In this document: positions 55,515 to 63,965 of the stretch, piece after piece
How positions within the stretch are numbered: position 1 is the first letter of the stretch
How the letters are laid out: each line of letters starts with the position of its first letter
Assembly: GCF_026016325.1 (NCBI RefSeq)
Contig: NZ_CP087203.1
Coordinates: forward strand, 4,030,001 to 4,094,000
Reading direction: 5' to 3'
DNA length: 64,000 nucleotides
Origin: Pseudomonas sp. B21-056
GTDB taxonomy: Bacteria > Pseudomonadota > Gammaproteobacteria > Pseudomonadales > Pseudomonadaceae
Notes under the pieces: model-generated
What the model saw: the letters and a program-made list of their open reading frames with translations, nothing else
What the model was told of the DNA's origin: nothing
Databases searched by the model: none
Made by a program: the position numbers and the translations under genes

Positions 55515-55578
55515 CGACAGGGTTGGAAAGCATTGCTAATCACTTGTGGGGAGAGTCGATATACGGGTTATTAGCCGC

Positions 55579-55938
55579 TTAGAGACCCCAACCACCAATA
55601 AACCAGGGACGCGCAGCCCTGCCCCTATGCCCTTCATACCCCGATTTCCTTTTAAGCTGCTCTCGACAATAAAACAAACTGATCATTGCTGGAATAAGTA
55701 ACAAGTTGAACAGCCACTGACGCGCATCGGTTGATGTCGAGGTGATCGTCGCAAGAAAATTGATTAGAACCACGCCAATGATTAAAAGGTTATATCCAAT
55801 ATGTCGACGCTTCATTAAGGAAAAGCTTTCCCAATCATAACTCAGCAATTCGTGGGAAAACTTGTCACACGTAGGACACCTATGGGTGGGCGGAAGGGAG
55901 TCTGCGATATAACCACAACTAGGGCATCGAAATTTCAT
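55579..55938 (-). CDS. Zinc-ribbon membrane protein
   Basis: Protein of 119 residues. Residues 1-28 form a rubredoxin-like zinc ribbon with two CxxC pairs (MKFRCPSCGY and HRCPTCDKF). Two transmembrane helices follow, IGYNLLIIGVVLINFLATI (about 47-65) and LFNLLLIPAMISLFYC (about 76-91), then a basic tail. AGGAT lies before the ATG. Function unknown. Confidence 0.7.
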   Translation of the reverse strand: MKFRCPSCGYIADSLPPTHRCPTCDKFSHELLSYDWESFSLMKRRHIGYNLLIIGVVLINFLATITSTSTDARQWLFNLLLIPAMISLFYCREQLKRKSGYEGHRGRAARPWFIGGWGL

Positions 55939-56091
55939 GGCGCTATCCTAATACTCTCCCATTAGGTGAAATGCCATATCGCGTTTCTTGTCACGGTAGC
56001 GCGAGGTCTATCGAGGGGGAACGTGACAGGAGACGGCAAGCCCGACTATGGTAAAGAGGGTAGCAGGGCACCACCTATTTGCCACTAGTCT

Positions 56092-56205
56092 GTCCACCGA
56101 CTGCTTGCCGATTGCTGCCGGTCGCGAAAGGCAGCTTTTGGTCACCGCCGTCCGTCACAACCTGCGACACCCACTCCAAAGCCGTCAGTCATCCTGAGAA
56201 CCCGA
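56092..56205. repeat. Intergenic repeat, copy A
   Basis: A stretch beginning near CCGATTGCTGCCGGTCGCGA and ending in a segment (56182-56205) that is identical over 24 bp to 60476-60499; with five matching bases before it, 29 of 30 agree. The identical part holds the stop codon of the adjacent minus-strand gene. The left part is only loosely similar to copy B. Confidence 0.6.
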
Positions 56206-56586
56206 CTCTAATGGCCTATACCAATGAACCGCAGAGTCCACATAAACGTGCTTCTGCTCCCGAGGCATAAAACGCGTATCAAGAGAGCCCAACGCTATCG
56301 ATACCCAGTCGGCAAATTGACCTTCAGTGCGCGACCAGAACAAACTCGAACCACACTCCACGCAGAACTCGCGCAATACCGTCTTCGAAGAAGCAAATGC
56401 TTTGATACTGGCAGCGCCTTCCAGTATCCGTAGCGCGTTACGCGGAACACTACCGTATGAGGCAAATGCAGCCCCATGGCCTTTGCGGCACTGGTTGCAA
56501 TGACAATGACTCACTGCTTTTGGCGCCGTGAGTAGCTCGTATCTGACTGCTGAGCACAAGCAGCTTCCCTGGTATTTTTCATCCAT
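56185..56586 (-). CDS. GFA-family (glutathione-dependent formaldehyde-activating-like) protein
   Basis: Protein of 133 residues, the CENP-V/GFA zinc fold. Zinc ligands are visible in GSCLCSAVRYEL, SHCHCNQCRKGHGAAF and REFCVECGSSLFW, seven cysteines in the family spacing. Members are annotated as S-(hydroxymethyl)glutathione synthase-like but most have no proven activity. Its last codons lie in the repeat shared with 60476-60499. Confidence 0.88.
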   Translation of the reverse strand: MDEKYQGSCLCSAVRYELLTAPKAVSHCHCNQCRKGHGAAFASYGSVPRNALRILEGAASIKAFASSKTVLREFCVECGSSLFWSRTEGQFADWVSIALGSLDTRFMPREQKHVYVDSAVHWYRPLESGSQDD

Positions 56587-56865
56587 GTGTTACTCGCGCA
56601 CGTGAAGGAAGCCCGAGCTTATCATCTCGACGCAGTACGTCGACTGGCTTACTTTCGACTCCGGAGCGCCAACGGCACGGACTGCCCTCACGCGCTCGCA
56701 GGGAGCGCTTCTAACTGCGTTGCGCTTTCAACACCCCCTCACCTCAAATGTACCGAGCCCTAACCCCAAGTCTCGAAGCAGCGCAACATGATAAATCGAT
56801 GCCAGGAGCGTTCTTTGTGCACTCGGATATACCGCCCATACCAGCCATCGCCTGAGGAGATCCCG

Positions 56866-57999
56866 CTAAGGCACTTTCACCTCGAACGAAACGCTTGCAC
56901 CGAACTTGCCGTTGTCTTTCACCGTAACGCGTACTGGCTGCGTAGTCTTGGTGGTTGCTGTGAGTTGCAAATTGAAGACGCCATTACTCGTGGTAATCGC
57001 TGTCGTTACTTTGCTGGCGTCACTCGCATCGCTGGGTACGGCATAGGCCACCAGCTTCCCGGAAGTATCGATGATCTGGTAAGTGGCTGTGCTGCCAGCA
57101 CTCAAAGACACAACGCTGCCTTCCGTTACTCCGGCAATGCCAAAGTTGATGCTCAGGCCGCTGCAGGCCGCTACGTCGTTCGCATTAAACGAGCGATGCG
57201 CCTCTTCGATAGAGTCAATCCACGCGTACAAACGGGTGACCAAGTTGCTCAGCTCGATTGCGCGGTCTGTGCTGGCACGTGCTTTCTCATTCGCATCGCC
57301 TGTAACGGTGGCAGCGAATGCTTGGCCTTCAGCCGTAATGGCCTGGCTCACTTGGTCCTTACTGGGCTTAGTGATTTGTTGCCCAATGGTACGCGTGAGT
57401 ATTCGGTAGGTGCTTTCGGGAGTGGGCTGCATGTCAGCCAGGTACACATTGAGGTCAGTAGCGACCTGAAGGACCGACTGCTTGTACTTGAGATCATATT
57501 CCGTTGCTAGCGAATAGGCCGATTGGAAGGAGGCGTCCAACCTGCTCCAGGTACTCGGTGATAGCGTGTAGATGGCGCTCTTCAGGCCTAGCCCAGTTGC
57601 GGTGTTGAAGGGTGAAAACGCCCCATCGATGCATTGGATCGAGCTCACCGCTCGGGCGTACATGCCCTCACGCGTGGGTTTATACAACACCGTGTTAGTG
57701 CCATACAGTGCACCACCTCCTGCCATGAGCACAGCCACCTGGTGCGAGCCACCATCGGTAACGACCTTGTACCCCCCATACCCGATCAATCCGGCCATCA
57801 CCACGGTAGAGCCTGCCTGCCAGTAAGCGAGTTGCCCAGACTTGGACTGCAGAGCGCGCTTGAGCAGAAGCGAAATATCTGCACCTGAGGCATTAAGGTG
57901 GTCCTGCTCGATCTTTGCCGTGCCCACGGAAGGGTTGAACAGAGCACACGAGGTCAGGAGGGGAGCGATGACAATGCTAGCGAGTACTTTGTTCTTCAT
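56866..57999 (-). CDS. Lipoprotein of unknown function
   Basis: Protein of 377 residues with signal MKNKVLASIVIAPLLTSC (lipobox LLTSC, Cys 18). The middle is mostly helical (about 30-280). The C-terminal 90 residues look like a beta-sandwich domain (GSTATYQIIDTSGKLVAYAV, VRVTVKDNGKFGASVSFEVK). GGAAGG precedes this ATG; the frame extends 18 codons upstream without a site. It is divergent from a second lipoprotein gene 216 bp away, and the two may work together at the envelope. Family not recognised. Confidence 0.65.
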   Translation of the reverse strand: MKNKVLASIVIAPLLTSCALFNPSVGTAKIEQDHLNASGADISLLLKRALQSKSGQLAYWQAGSTVVMAGLIGYGGYKVVTDGGSHQVAVLMAGGGALYGTNTVLYKPTREGMYARAVSSIQCIDGAFSPFNTATGLGLKSAIYTLSPSTWSRLDASFQSAYSLATEYDLKYKQSVLQVATDLNVYLADMQPTPESTYRILTRTIGQQITKPSKDQVSQAITAEGQAFAATVTGDANEKARASTDRAIELSNLVTRLYAWIDSIEEAHRSFNANDVAACSGLSINFGIAGVTEGSVVSLSAGSTATYQIIDTSGKLVAYAVPSDASDASKVTTAITTSNGVFNLQLTATTKTTQPVRVTVKDNGKFGASVSFEVKVP

Positions 58000-58215
58000 A
58001 AAACGCCTTCCATGGTCTTGGATGGCAAGAAAGATAGCAAAGTGACATTGCATTGCAAGCCAATCCTAGGGGGCCGTTTAGAATAGGTAATGCTTGACCA
58101 ATTTCTTGGTATTCAAAGACTCAACAGCCCGTAGAGTAGGCATGCGCCATCTGCGTCAATTTGTACTATGTTCGTTTTGACTCTTCCCCCTCCTCCACTG
58201 TAAGGAAGCGCCACT

Positions 58216-59133
58216 TTGAGTTCACTTCGTCCACTGAAAATGTCTCTCCCTCTGCTAGTTGCTTTCGTGCTGCAATACGGCTGTTCTTCAGCATCGCCGG
58301 AGATTCATAGGCTAAATGTGGCACCGGCCGATCCAGGCCACCAACCTGACGTTAACAAGTTGTCGACGGGTAATTTGGGCGTGCTTGTCCCGTACTACGG
58401 CAAGGACGGCCATTTCTACACCGCTGGCTATGTGGCGTACCTTGCTGGATACCGCAACACTTCCAAGCTGGAAAACATTTCCTGCTACACCCAAACACCG
58501 GACAAAGAGCTGTGGTCGTTGAATGCGGTGCCTGTCGCGGCATATGGCCTGATTCCGGGCTTCTGGTCATTTCGGCACAGGGTGGTCGACGGACTGCATT
58601 CGCTGCACGGCGGAGACGCCAAAAAAGTGGATGACCGTCGCGCCAGGCTGAAACAGAAGATCATAGACGCAGTGCAACCAGACTCCGAGGTGCCCGACTG
58701 GCAGTTGGGGTTCCTGATTCATGCATTCGGTGACAGCTACGCTCACGTGCATGGTGACCCGACCAAGGCGTACTCCCAATGGATCGGCCATTTGATTCCG
58801 TCACTTACAGGTAATAGCCCGGACGCCATATTTATCAACGGCCACTACAAAAACTACAATGCGTATGTGCGGTCGCTGTTTGAAGCGTTATCCCAGGGCG
58901 AAACGACCGCGAAAGCCGACCAAGAAGGCCTCGAGCTTTTTACCAAGGAAATCGCGGCGGAAGCTGCCAAGGGTGACGATCCCGACAAAACGGTGATTAT
59001 TCATATCCGTCACGGCTTCCCCGCGTATGACTTCGGCGCCAACGATCAACTCTGCGAGAAGTTGAACGTCAAAATCAACGAGGACGAGATCCAGGATTTC
59101 CTCAAAAAACTATCGTCTGATCTAGATGCATAG
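58216..59133 (+). CDS. Lipoprotein with HxxxDxxxHxH motif (DUF6765/phospholipase C-like)
   Basis: Protein of 305 residues beginning at TTG 58216, which has AAGGAAG 7 bases upstream; the next ATG (58240) has none. Lipobox LQYGC with Cys 23. The segment GFLIHAFGDSYAHVHGDP (H169, D173, H177, H179) resembles the metal-binding core of zinc phospholipase C/DUF6765-type proteins, which often read as H..gDs.aH. A secreted metal-dependent hydrolase is inferred; the family call is tentative. It is divergent from the other lipoprotein gene. Confidence 0.65.
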   Translation: MSSLRPLKMSLPLLVAFVLQYGCSSASPEIHRLNVAPADPGHQPDVNKLSTGNLGVLVPYYGKDGHFYTAGYVAYLAGYRNTSKLENISCYTQTPDKELWSLNAVPVAAYGLIPGFWSFRHRVVDGLHSLHGGDAKKVDDRRARLKQKIIDAVQPDSEVPDWQLGFLIHAFGDSYAHVHGDPTKAYSQWIGHLIPSLTGNSPDAIFINGHYKNYNAYVRSLFEALSQGETTAKADQEGLELFTKEIAAEAAKGDDPDKTVIIHIRHGFPAYDFGANDQLCEKLNVKINEDEIQDFLKKLSSDLDA

Positions 59134-59411
59134 TTTCTGCCCACCGTCAGCAACTGCCTGAGCTTCACACCGGCATAATCGGAAAAGTACCTGCTGGTCG
59201 CCAGGGTGTGAGTCTCTACCCAGCCACTGAGACTCACAGAGCCGTTTCACCCATGTATTGAAGGGTGGCGAACCAGTGAACGGCCTTGGTCGTGCGTTGG
59301 CAATGTGGCCATCGGTATGAAATAAGCGGAATAAGGGGACCGTGTCTTTCTCCAAGCTTGCCCGCTAACTTAACAGCCCCTAATCTGCGCCCCTTTCACG
59401 GAGGACCGCAT

Positions 59412-59873
59412 ATGCGAGAGCGACAGGCAGCACGATTACTGGTCATAAGCCCTTCTGAAGAAGTTCTTCTTTTTCGATTTCACCATACGGACGACGCGTT
59501 GGCCGGCCAAAGCCACTGGGCCACACCTGGTGGTGGCTTGGAGGATGGCGAGACATTCCACACCGCCGCAATACGTGAGCTACGCGAGGAGACAGGTATT
59601 CAAGTCGTGACCGTTGGCGAGCCTTTGGCAAATAGGCGGTTTCCATTACTTTTACCCAGCGGCGAAACAGTGCTCTCTGTTGAGCAGTATTTTGTCGTGC
59701 ATGCCCAAGATACGGTCCTTTCCCGATCTGAGTGGACAGTGCATGAGAAGAAGGTCATGGCGGATCATCACTGGTGGTCAGTCCAGGAGCTGAGAACCAC
59801 GAGCGATACGGTATGGCCGGAAAACCTGGTTGAGATGCTCATGCACGCAAACGTATTCAAACCGCCTGCCTGA
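59412..59873 (+). CDS. Nudix hydrolase
   Basis: Protein of 153 residues. The full Nudix box GGGLEDGETFHTAAIRELRE followed by ETGI (about 39-62) matches G-x5-E-x7-REUxEExGU. Family members hydrolyse nucleoside diphosphates linked to another group (damaged NTPs, ADP-sugars, NAD or mRNA caps). GGAGG precedes the ATG. A second Nudix gene follows 60 bp on; the two are not close copies. Confidence 0.92.
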   Translation: MRERQAARLLVISPSEEVLLFRFHHTDDALAGQSHWATPGGGLEDGETFHTAAIRELREETGIQVVTVGEPLANRRFPLLLPSGETVLSVEQYFVVHAQDTVLSRSEWTVHEKKVMADHHWWSVQELRTTSDTVWPENLVEMLMHANVFKPPA

Positions 59874-59932
59874 CCTCCTCGTGTACATTCAAATATCGAT
59901 TCAATGAGGATGATGGTAAACCATCATCTGAT

Positions 59933-60382
59933 ATGGAAATCACCATGATCCCTGACAAAGCGTGCCCGGTAATACTTTCATCGGTGTCGCCCTTCAAGAT
60001 CCTCTTGTTCCGACACCCCCTAGCAGGAATTCAACTGGTGAAGGGCACCATAGAAAAGGGAGAAATGCCTAGCGAAGCTGCACTACGAGAATTGGCGGAA
60101 GAATCCGGTATCGACGACGCTACGATCGAAGACGATCTTGGGGTATGGAATGCCGACCATCTAAGTCAGGTCTGGTCGTTTCAACTGTGTCATGTGGAAA
60201 GAACGCTGCCAGAGCAATGGTCTCATCAGACTGCTGATGATCACGGCCACCTATTCAAGTTTTTCTGGGCATCTCTCGATCATCCCCCCTACGATGATTG
60301 CCACCCTGTATTCCAACGAGCTTTAGCTTTTTTGCGCGAGACGCTGAAGGCGCGTCACAAGGGGGAAGATGGGCAGCGTTAA
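59933..60382 (+). CDS. Nudix hydrolase
   Basis: Protein of 149 residues with Nudix box GTIEKGEMPSEAALRELAEE followed by SGI (about 37-59). All catalytic glutamates are present. The start may be ATG 59945 (GGAA upstream) rather than 59933. It is convergent with the nucleotidyltransferase-like gene, with repeat copy B between them. Confidence 0.9.
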   Translation: MEITMIPDKACPVILSSVSPFKILLFRHPLAGIQLVKGTIEKGEMPSEAALRELAEESGIDDATIEDDLGVWNADHLSQVWSFQLCHVERTLPEQWSHQTADDHGHLFKFFWASLDHPPYDDCHPVFQRALAFLRETLKARHKGEDGQR

Positions 60383-60394
60383 TTGCTTGCCGGT

Positions 60395-60499
60395 TGACCG
60401 CTTCTGATCGTCTCTGCCATCCGCGACAGATAGAAGTCGATCAAAACGTCGTTCGACCTGCCACCCGCCCCAAAACCGTCAGTCATCCTGAGAACCCGA
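60395..60499. repeat. Intergenic repeat, copy B
   Basis: Loosely similar to 56092-56205 over its left part and identical over its last 24 bp (60476-60499). It overlaps the 3' end of the nucleotidyltransferase-like gene. Confidence 0.6.
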
Positions 60500-61046
60500 T
60501 GCGCAGCCACGGCCAGCGAGATTGATAACTCTTGGCCTTCTGCTCAAACAAATCTGGCTGAAGATTCTTTGGGTTGATACGCAGAACTCCCTCCTCTACG
60601 TCGGCCAAACCGTATGGCGCATAGACCTCACCCGTTTCAGCATCCAATCCAATGCACGTACCGGCAATCAGGTAACGATCAATGCCATCTTTTGCCGACT
60701 GGAGCTGAGGATAGGACCTGCCAAACCGCTGGCCGTACCAAAGGTGGACACGCCCCTGATTCTTGAACTCGATGTTGACCTTGAGATCGCGGAAGAGATG
60801 CTGAGCCGAAGTGATAACCTCATTCTCAGCCTCCCAGGACAGGTCTTCGTCAAAATAGAAAACGTCGTAGTCCTTCACGCCCCATTCAGGCGGCAGATGC
60901 GCCTGATGATTCCAGACAGATTGGAAAAGGCAGCCTGCGGTGAGGAAACATTGATTCAAACGGAGTGAAGGCAAGCGCGAGGTGATTTCAGCATTTATTG
61001 GATTGGCCATTGCTAGCTTGACCAACCCTTCGACACTCAATGTCAT
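60483..61046 (-). CDS. Nucleotidyltransferase-like protein (NTP_transf_6 type)
   Basis: Protein of 187 residues. Pattern of the DUF925/NTP_transf_6 family: LRLNQCFLTAGCLFQSVWNH, then WGVKDYDVFYFDEDLSWEAE with the DxD-like metal pair (about D59/D61), and VNIEFKNQGRVHLWYGQRFG. The family is predicted to be a nucleotidyltransferase with no assigned substrate. GAGGGG lies before the ATG. The last codons lie in the repeat shared with the GFA gene, read in a different frame. Confidence 0.82.
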   Translation of the reverse strand: MTLSVEGLVKLAMANPINAEITSRLPSLRLNQCFLTAGCLFQSVWNHQAHLPPEWGVKDYDVFYFDEDLSWEAENEVITSAQHLFRDLKVNIEFKNQGRVHLWYGQRFGRSYPQLQSAKDGIDRYLIAGTCIGLDAETGEVYAPYGLADVEEGVLRINPKNLQPDLFEQKAKSYQSRWPWLRIGFSG

Positions 61047-61150
61047 TATTTCCCCTCAGCAGTGCCCATATCCATGATCCCGTCGCGTACCTGACAGGTT
61101 AATCTCCACGCATCTTACGATGATGATTCTCCCCTTCTTCTGCGCACATC

Positions 61151-61768
61151 GTGGCGAACGGATTTGCGCGCAGATCACAGGCAGCATCTGACTGGTTGGA
61201 TAGTCGGACCCCCATTACCGTCAGGCAATATAAGGACATTCCCTTGCGTCAAATAGCCCTCAGCGACAAAAAACTCCGAGGTATCCCACGCCGTCTCCGT
61301 GCACTGGAGCGCTGGGCGGCGAGGTTCAAAGGCAACTACTTTCCTCGCCGTTATGAGGACCAGCGTTACGACCACTGGAAAATCCCGGTACACGTTTTCC
61401 TGGTGCAGGGCCCGCAGGCCTCCATCGAAGTGCAAGCCTTCTGTGTTCAGCAGTTACTCGAAGCGGCGGCTCATTTATCCCGGGCGGCGGATCGCAGCCA
61501 AGGCTATTACCGCGTCGCCTGCCTGCTGACGTGGCCTTGGTTGCACCAGAGTGAAGTCACGGTGTTTTATGACCGGGACTACTACTTGGGCTTTCTGGGA
61601 CAACACAACACCCTGGCTCCGCTAAGCTTGAGCGACAAACTTGCCCTGGATGTGCCCGATTCATCGAGCATGGACATGACGTCACCCAGAGCGACGATGA
61701 CGTTGATGTCCACTGGTGGTGTATCGGAGAACCTGCCTGATGATCAAAATCGTCTAATGCTGGCGTGA
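61151..61768 (+). CDS. DUF3916-like protein (GTG start)
   Basis: Protein of 205 residues from GTG 61151. KLRGIPRRLRALERWAARFK, HWKIPVHVFLVQGPQASIEV and SEVTVFYDRDYYLGFL recall the DUF3916 family of proteins found in accessory regions of Gram-positive and Gram-negative genomes; function unknown. The last 40 residues (Ser/Asp-rich) are probably disordered. No strong ribosome site, so the start is uncertain. Confidence 0.68.
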   Translation: MANGFARRSQAASDWLDSRTPITVRQYKDIPLRQIALSDKKLRGIPRRLRALERWAARFKGNYFPRRYEDQRYDHWKIPVHVFLVQGPQASIEVQAFCVQQLLEAAAHLSRAADRSQGYYRVACLLTWPWLHQSEVTVFYDRDYYLGFLGQHNTLAPLSLSDKLALDVPDSSSMDMTSPRATMTLMSTGGVSENLPDDQNRLMLA

Positions 61769-61831
61769 CGCGATTGCTGGATTGAACACTCGCAATGCCA
61801 GTCACCTGTGCAGCGACTGGCAAGCGCCCCC

Positions 61832-62119
61832 TCAGCCCGCCTTCACATTCATGGTGATGCGGGCGGTGAAGACCTTCACCCCTCCTTCGTCGAAGATATC
61901 GACGGGTACTACCTTGTCTCCGAACGACTCCCAATCGATTTCGCTGCCATCGGCAATGGCGTGAACGGAGGTTTTCGCTTTGGCGAGGTACTCGACCGTC
62001 ATGCCTTTGGGAATCCACCGAGCGCCGCTGGGAATGGAGACCTCCGTCATCATGCCCCCCGCCAGTTCGGCAGCATTGCACAGCGCGATGGCGTGAACCG
62101 ATTGCAGGTGGTTGGATCG
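61832..62119 (-). pseudogene. 5'-truncated DUF4442/PaaI-like thioesterase
   Basis: The last 95 codons or so encode NHLQSVHAIALCNAAELAGG, RWIPKGMTVEYLAKAKT and a beta-strand end VKVFTARITMNVKAG, the C-terminal two-thirds of a hotdog-fold protein of the DUF4442 type. The N-terminal part, about 50 residues, is absent; upstream the frame continues as unrelated low-quality sequence (62120-62254). It is most likely a remnant of a deletion or insertion event next to the SDR gene. Confidence 0.65.
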
Positions 62120-62243
62120 ACAACAGCTTGCTGAGGCCGCATGGCTAGCTGTCGGGCGTGCACCGGAATAACCTCGCAGGGGCTGATAGCGTCTACTCTG
62201 GAATGTCAAACAGTCCTTCCTGCGTAACCCTGTGGAGCTTGCA

Positions 62244-63023
62244 ATGTTCAACAACTGGAATGGTCAGGTCGCATTGGTCAGTGGCGCTGGCAGTGAACAT
62301 GGGATTGGTCTGGCTATCGCACGGCGGCTCGGGGACTTGGGCGCAAAGCTGATCATCACCGGCAGCAGTGCCCGCATCCATGATCGCGTCGCGGAACTGA
62401 GCGCAGCAGGTTATGAGGTGCAAGGACGCGCTGCAGATCTCACTCAGCCGACTCAGGTTGTCGAATTGGTGACCTGGGCTGAATCGCTATGGGGGCGGAT
62501 CGATGTGCTCGTGAACAACGCCGGTATGGCGATGCAGGGTGACGCCGAAACGTTCTCAGAAGTGGCCACTATGAGCGTCGACGCCTGGAACACTTCGATT
62601 GCCCGCAACCTGACCACTGCATTTTTGCTCACCCGTGCTGTGCTGCCAGGGATGCAGGATCGTCGTTACGGACGCATCGTCCATATCAGTTCTACGACCG
62701 GCACCCGCGTCAGCAACCCCGGCGAGGCTGCGTATGCGGCGGCGAAAGCGGGGCTTGTGGGGATGAACATGAGCTTGGCGCTGGAGGTCGCGTCATACGG
62801 TATCACCGTGAACTCTGTTGCCCCTGGGTGGATCGCGACGCAATCCAGCACAGCGCAGGAGTTGATCGCAGCGAAATATGTTCCCGTCGGGCGCGCCGGT
62901 AGGCCCGACGAGGTCGCTGCCGCGGTGGCTTTTTTTGCCTCCCCAGAGTCCAGCTACATTACGGGCGAGCTTCTCGTGGTCGACGGCGGCAACTGTCTCT
63001 CTGAGAACAAAGGCCCCCGTTGA
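62244..63023 (+). CDS. SDR-family oxidoreductase (FabG-like)
   Basis: Short-chain dehydrogenase of 259 residues. Cofactor motif VSGAGSEHGIGLAIARRLGD (about 13-32), NNAG near 91, catalytic Ser in RIVHISSTTG, Tyr/Lys in AAYAAAKAGLVGM (about Y160/K164) and C-terminal ITGELLVVDGGN. Probable NAD(P)H-dependent ketoreductase; substrate unknown. GGAG lies 6 bases before this ATG. It follows the truncated thioesterase-like gene, divergently. Confidence 0.9.
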   Translation: MFNNWNGQVALVSGAGSEHGIGLAIARRLGDLGAKLIITGSSARIHDRVAELSAAGYEVQGRAADLTQPTQVVELVTWAESLWGRIDVLVNNAGMAMQGDAETFSEVATMSVDAWNTSIARNLTTAFLLTRAVLPGMQDRRYGRIVHISSTTGTRVSNPGEAAYAAAKAGLVGMNMSLALEVASYGITVNSVAPGWIATQSSTAQELIAAKYVPVGRAGRPDEVAAAVAFFASPESSYITGELLVVDGGNCLSENKGPR

Positions 63024-63200
63024 GTCCTCACTTGACCCTGATCACAACCAGCGAACGTGCATGCTCGCAGCATTGTGCGGTGATGCTGCCCGCAAGGAGC
63101 AAGGGGTTCGCGCTACGCTTGCTGCCGGCATTGAAGCCCAGCTCGCGGTGCTATGTGGTGGAGAGAGCGAAATGAACAGCACCGACGCTGCACATGCTCG
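63024..63200 (+). other. Possible gene remnant after the SDR gene
   Basis: One frame reads AALCGDAARKEQGVRATLAA then GIEAQLAVLCGG before running into the REP array. This alanine-rich helical pattern could be the end of a lost TetR-type regulator. Too short to call. Confidence 0.25.
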
Positions 63201-63201
63201 T

Positions 63202-63870
63202 GACGCGGGACCTGTGGGAGTTGTGCTTGCCCGCGATGGCAGTAGCATATTCAACATCTTCAGTGGCTGACATACCGCTATCGCGAGCAGGCTCGCTCCC
63301 ACAGGGGATCTGCGCAGTACACGACATCTGTGTTCGACGCGGGACCTGTGGAGCTGGGCTTGCCCGCGATGGCGGTAGCACATTCAACATCTTCAGTGGC
63401 TGACATACCGCTATCGCGAGCAGGCTCGCTCCCACAGGGGATCTGCGCAGTACACGACATCTGTGTTCGACGCGGGACCTGTGGGAGCTGGGCTTGCCCA
63501 CGATGGCGGTAGCACATGCAACATCTTCAGTGGCTGACATACCGCTATCGCGAGCAGGCTCGCTCCCACAGGGGATCTGCGCAGTACACTACATCTGTGT
63601 TCGACGCGGGACCTGTGGAGCTGGGCTTGCCCGCGATGGCGGTAGCATATTCAACATCTTCAGTGGCTGACATATCGCTATCGCGAGCAGGCTCGCTCCC
63701 ACAGGGGATCTGCGCAGTACACGACATCTGTGTTCGACGCGGGACCTGTGGAGCTGGGCTTGCCCGCGATGGCGGTAGCACATGCAACATCTTCAGTGGC
63801 TGACATACCGCTATCGCGAGCCAGCTCGGCTCCCACAGGATTTGCGGTGCATATCCTGTGATCACACCCG
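63202..63870. repeat. Tandem array of REP pairs, five units of 133-134 bp
   Basis: Units start with GACGCGGGACCTGTGG at 63202, 63336, 63469, 63603 and 63736. Each holds a left arm (GAGCTGGGCTTGCCCGCGAT), spacer CAACATCTTCAGTGGCTGAC, right arm (CGCGAGCAGGCTCGCTCCCA) and a linker GGGATCTGCGCAGTACACGA. Units differ by a few substitutions and one-base gaps. The left arm is a variant of the family 1 arm. Open frames across the array repeat with it and are not genes. Confidence 0.93.
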
Positions 63871-63876
63871 GAAAGT

Positions 63877-63965
63877 GTGGGAGCGAGCCTGCTCGCGATG
63901 GCGGCGACACATTCAACATCCCGGTGACTGACATACCGCCATCGCGAGCAAGCTCGGCTCCCACA
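63877..63965. repeat. REP pair (family 1), inverted
   Basis: TGTGGGAGCGAGCCTGCTCG faces CGAGCAAGCTCGGCTCCCAC, a standard doublet directly after the tandem array. Its right arm has an inserted G, as does the last array unit. Confidence 0.88.

Noticed and set aside
56590..56865. Gap of 276 bp between the GFA and lipoprotein genes.
   Set aside because: Searched by eye for small frames, hairpins and tRNA-like folds. Nothing stands out.
56092..60499. Chromosomal integron with attC sites.
   Set aside because: Genes between the repeats lie on both strands, no integrase is seen, and I could not identify paired core sites. Kept only as a recombination question in the findings.
63202..63965. CRISPR-like regular repetition.
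   Set aside because: The units are 133-134 bp and nearly identical throughout, with no unique spacers. They are tandem REP doublets, and no cas genes are present.
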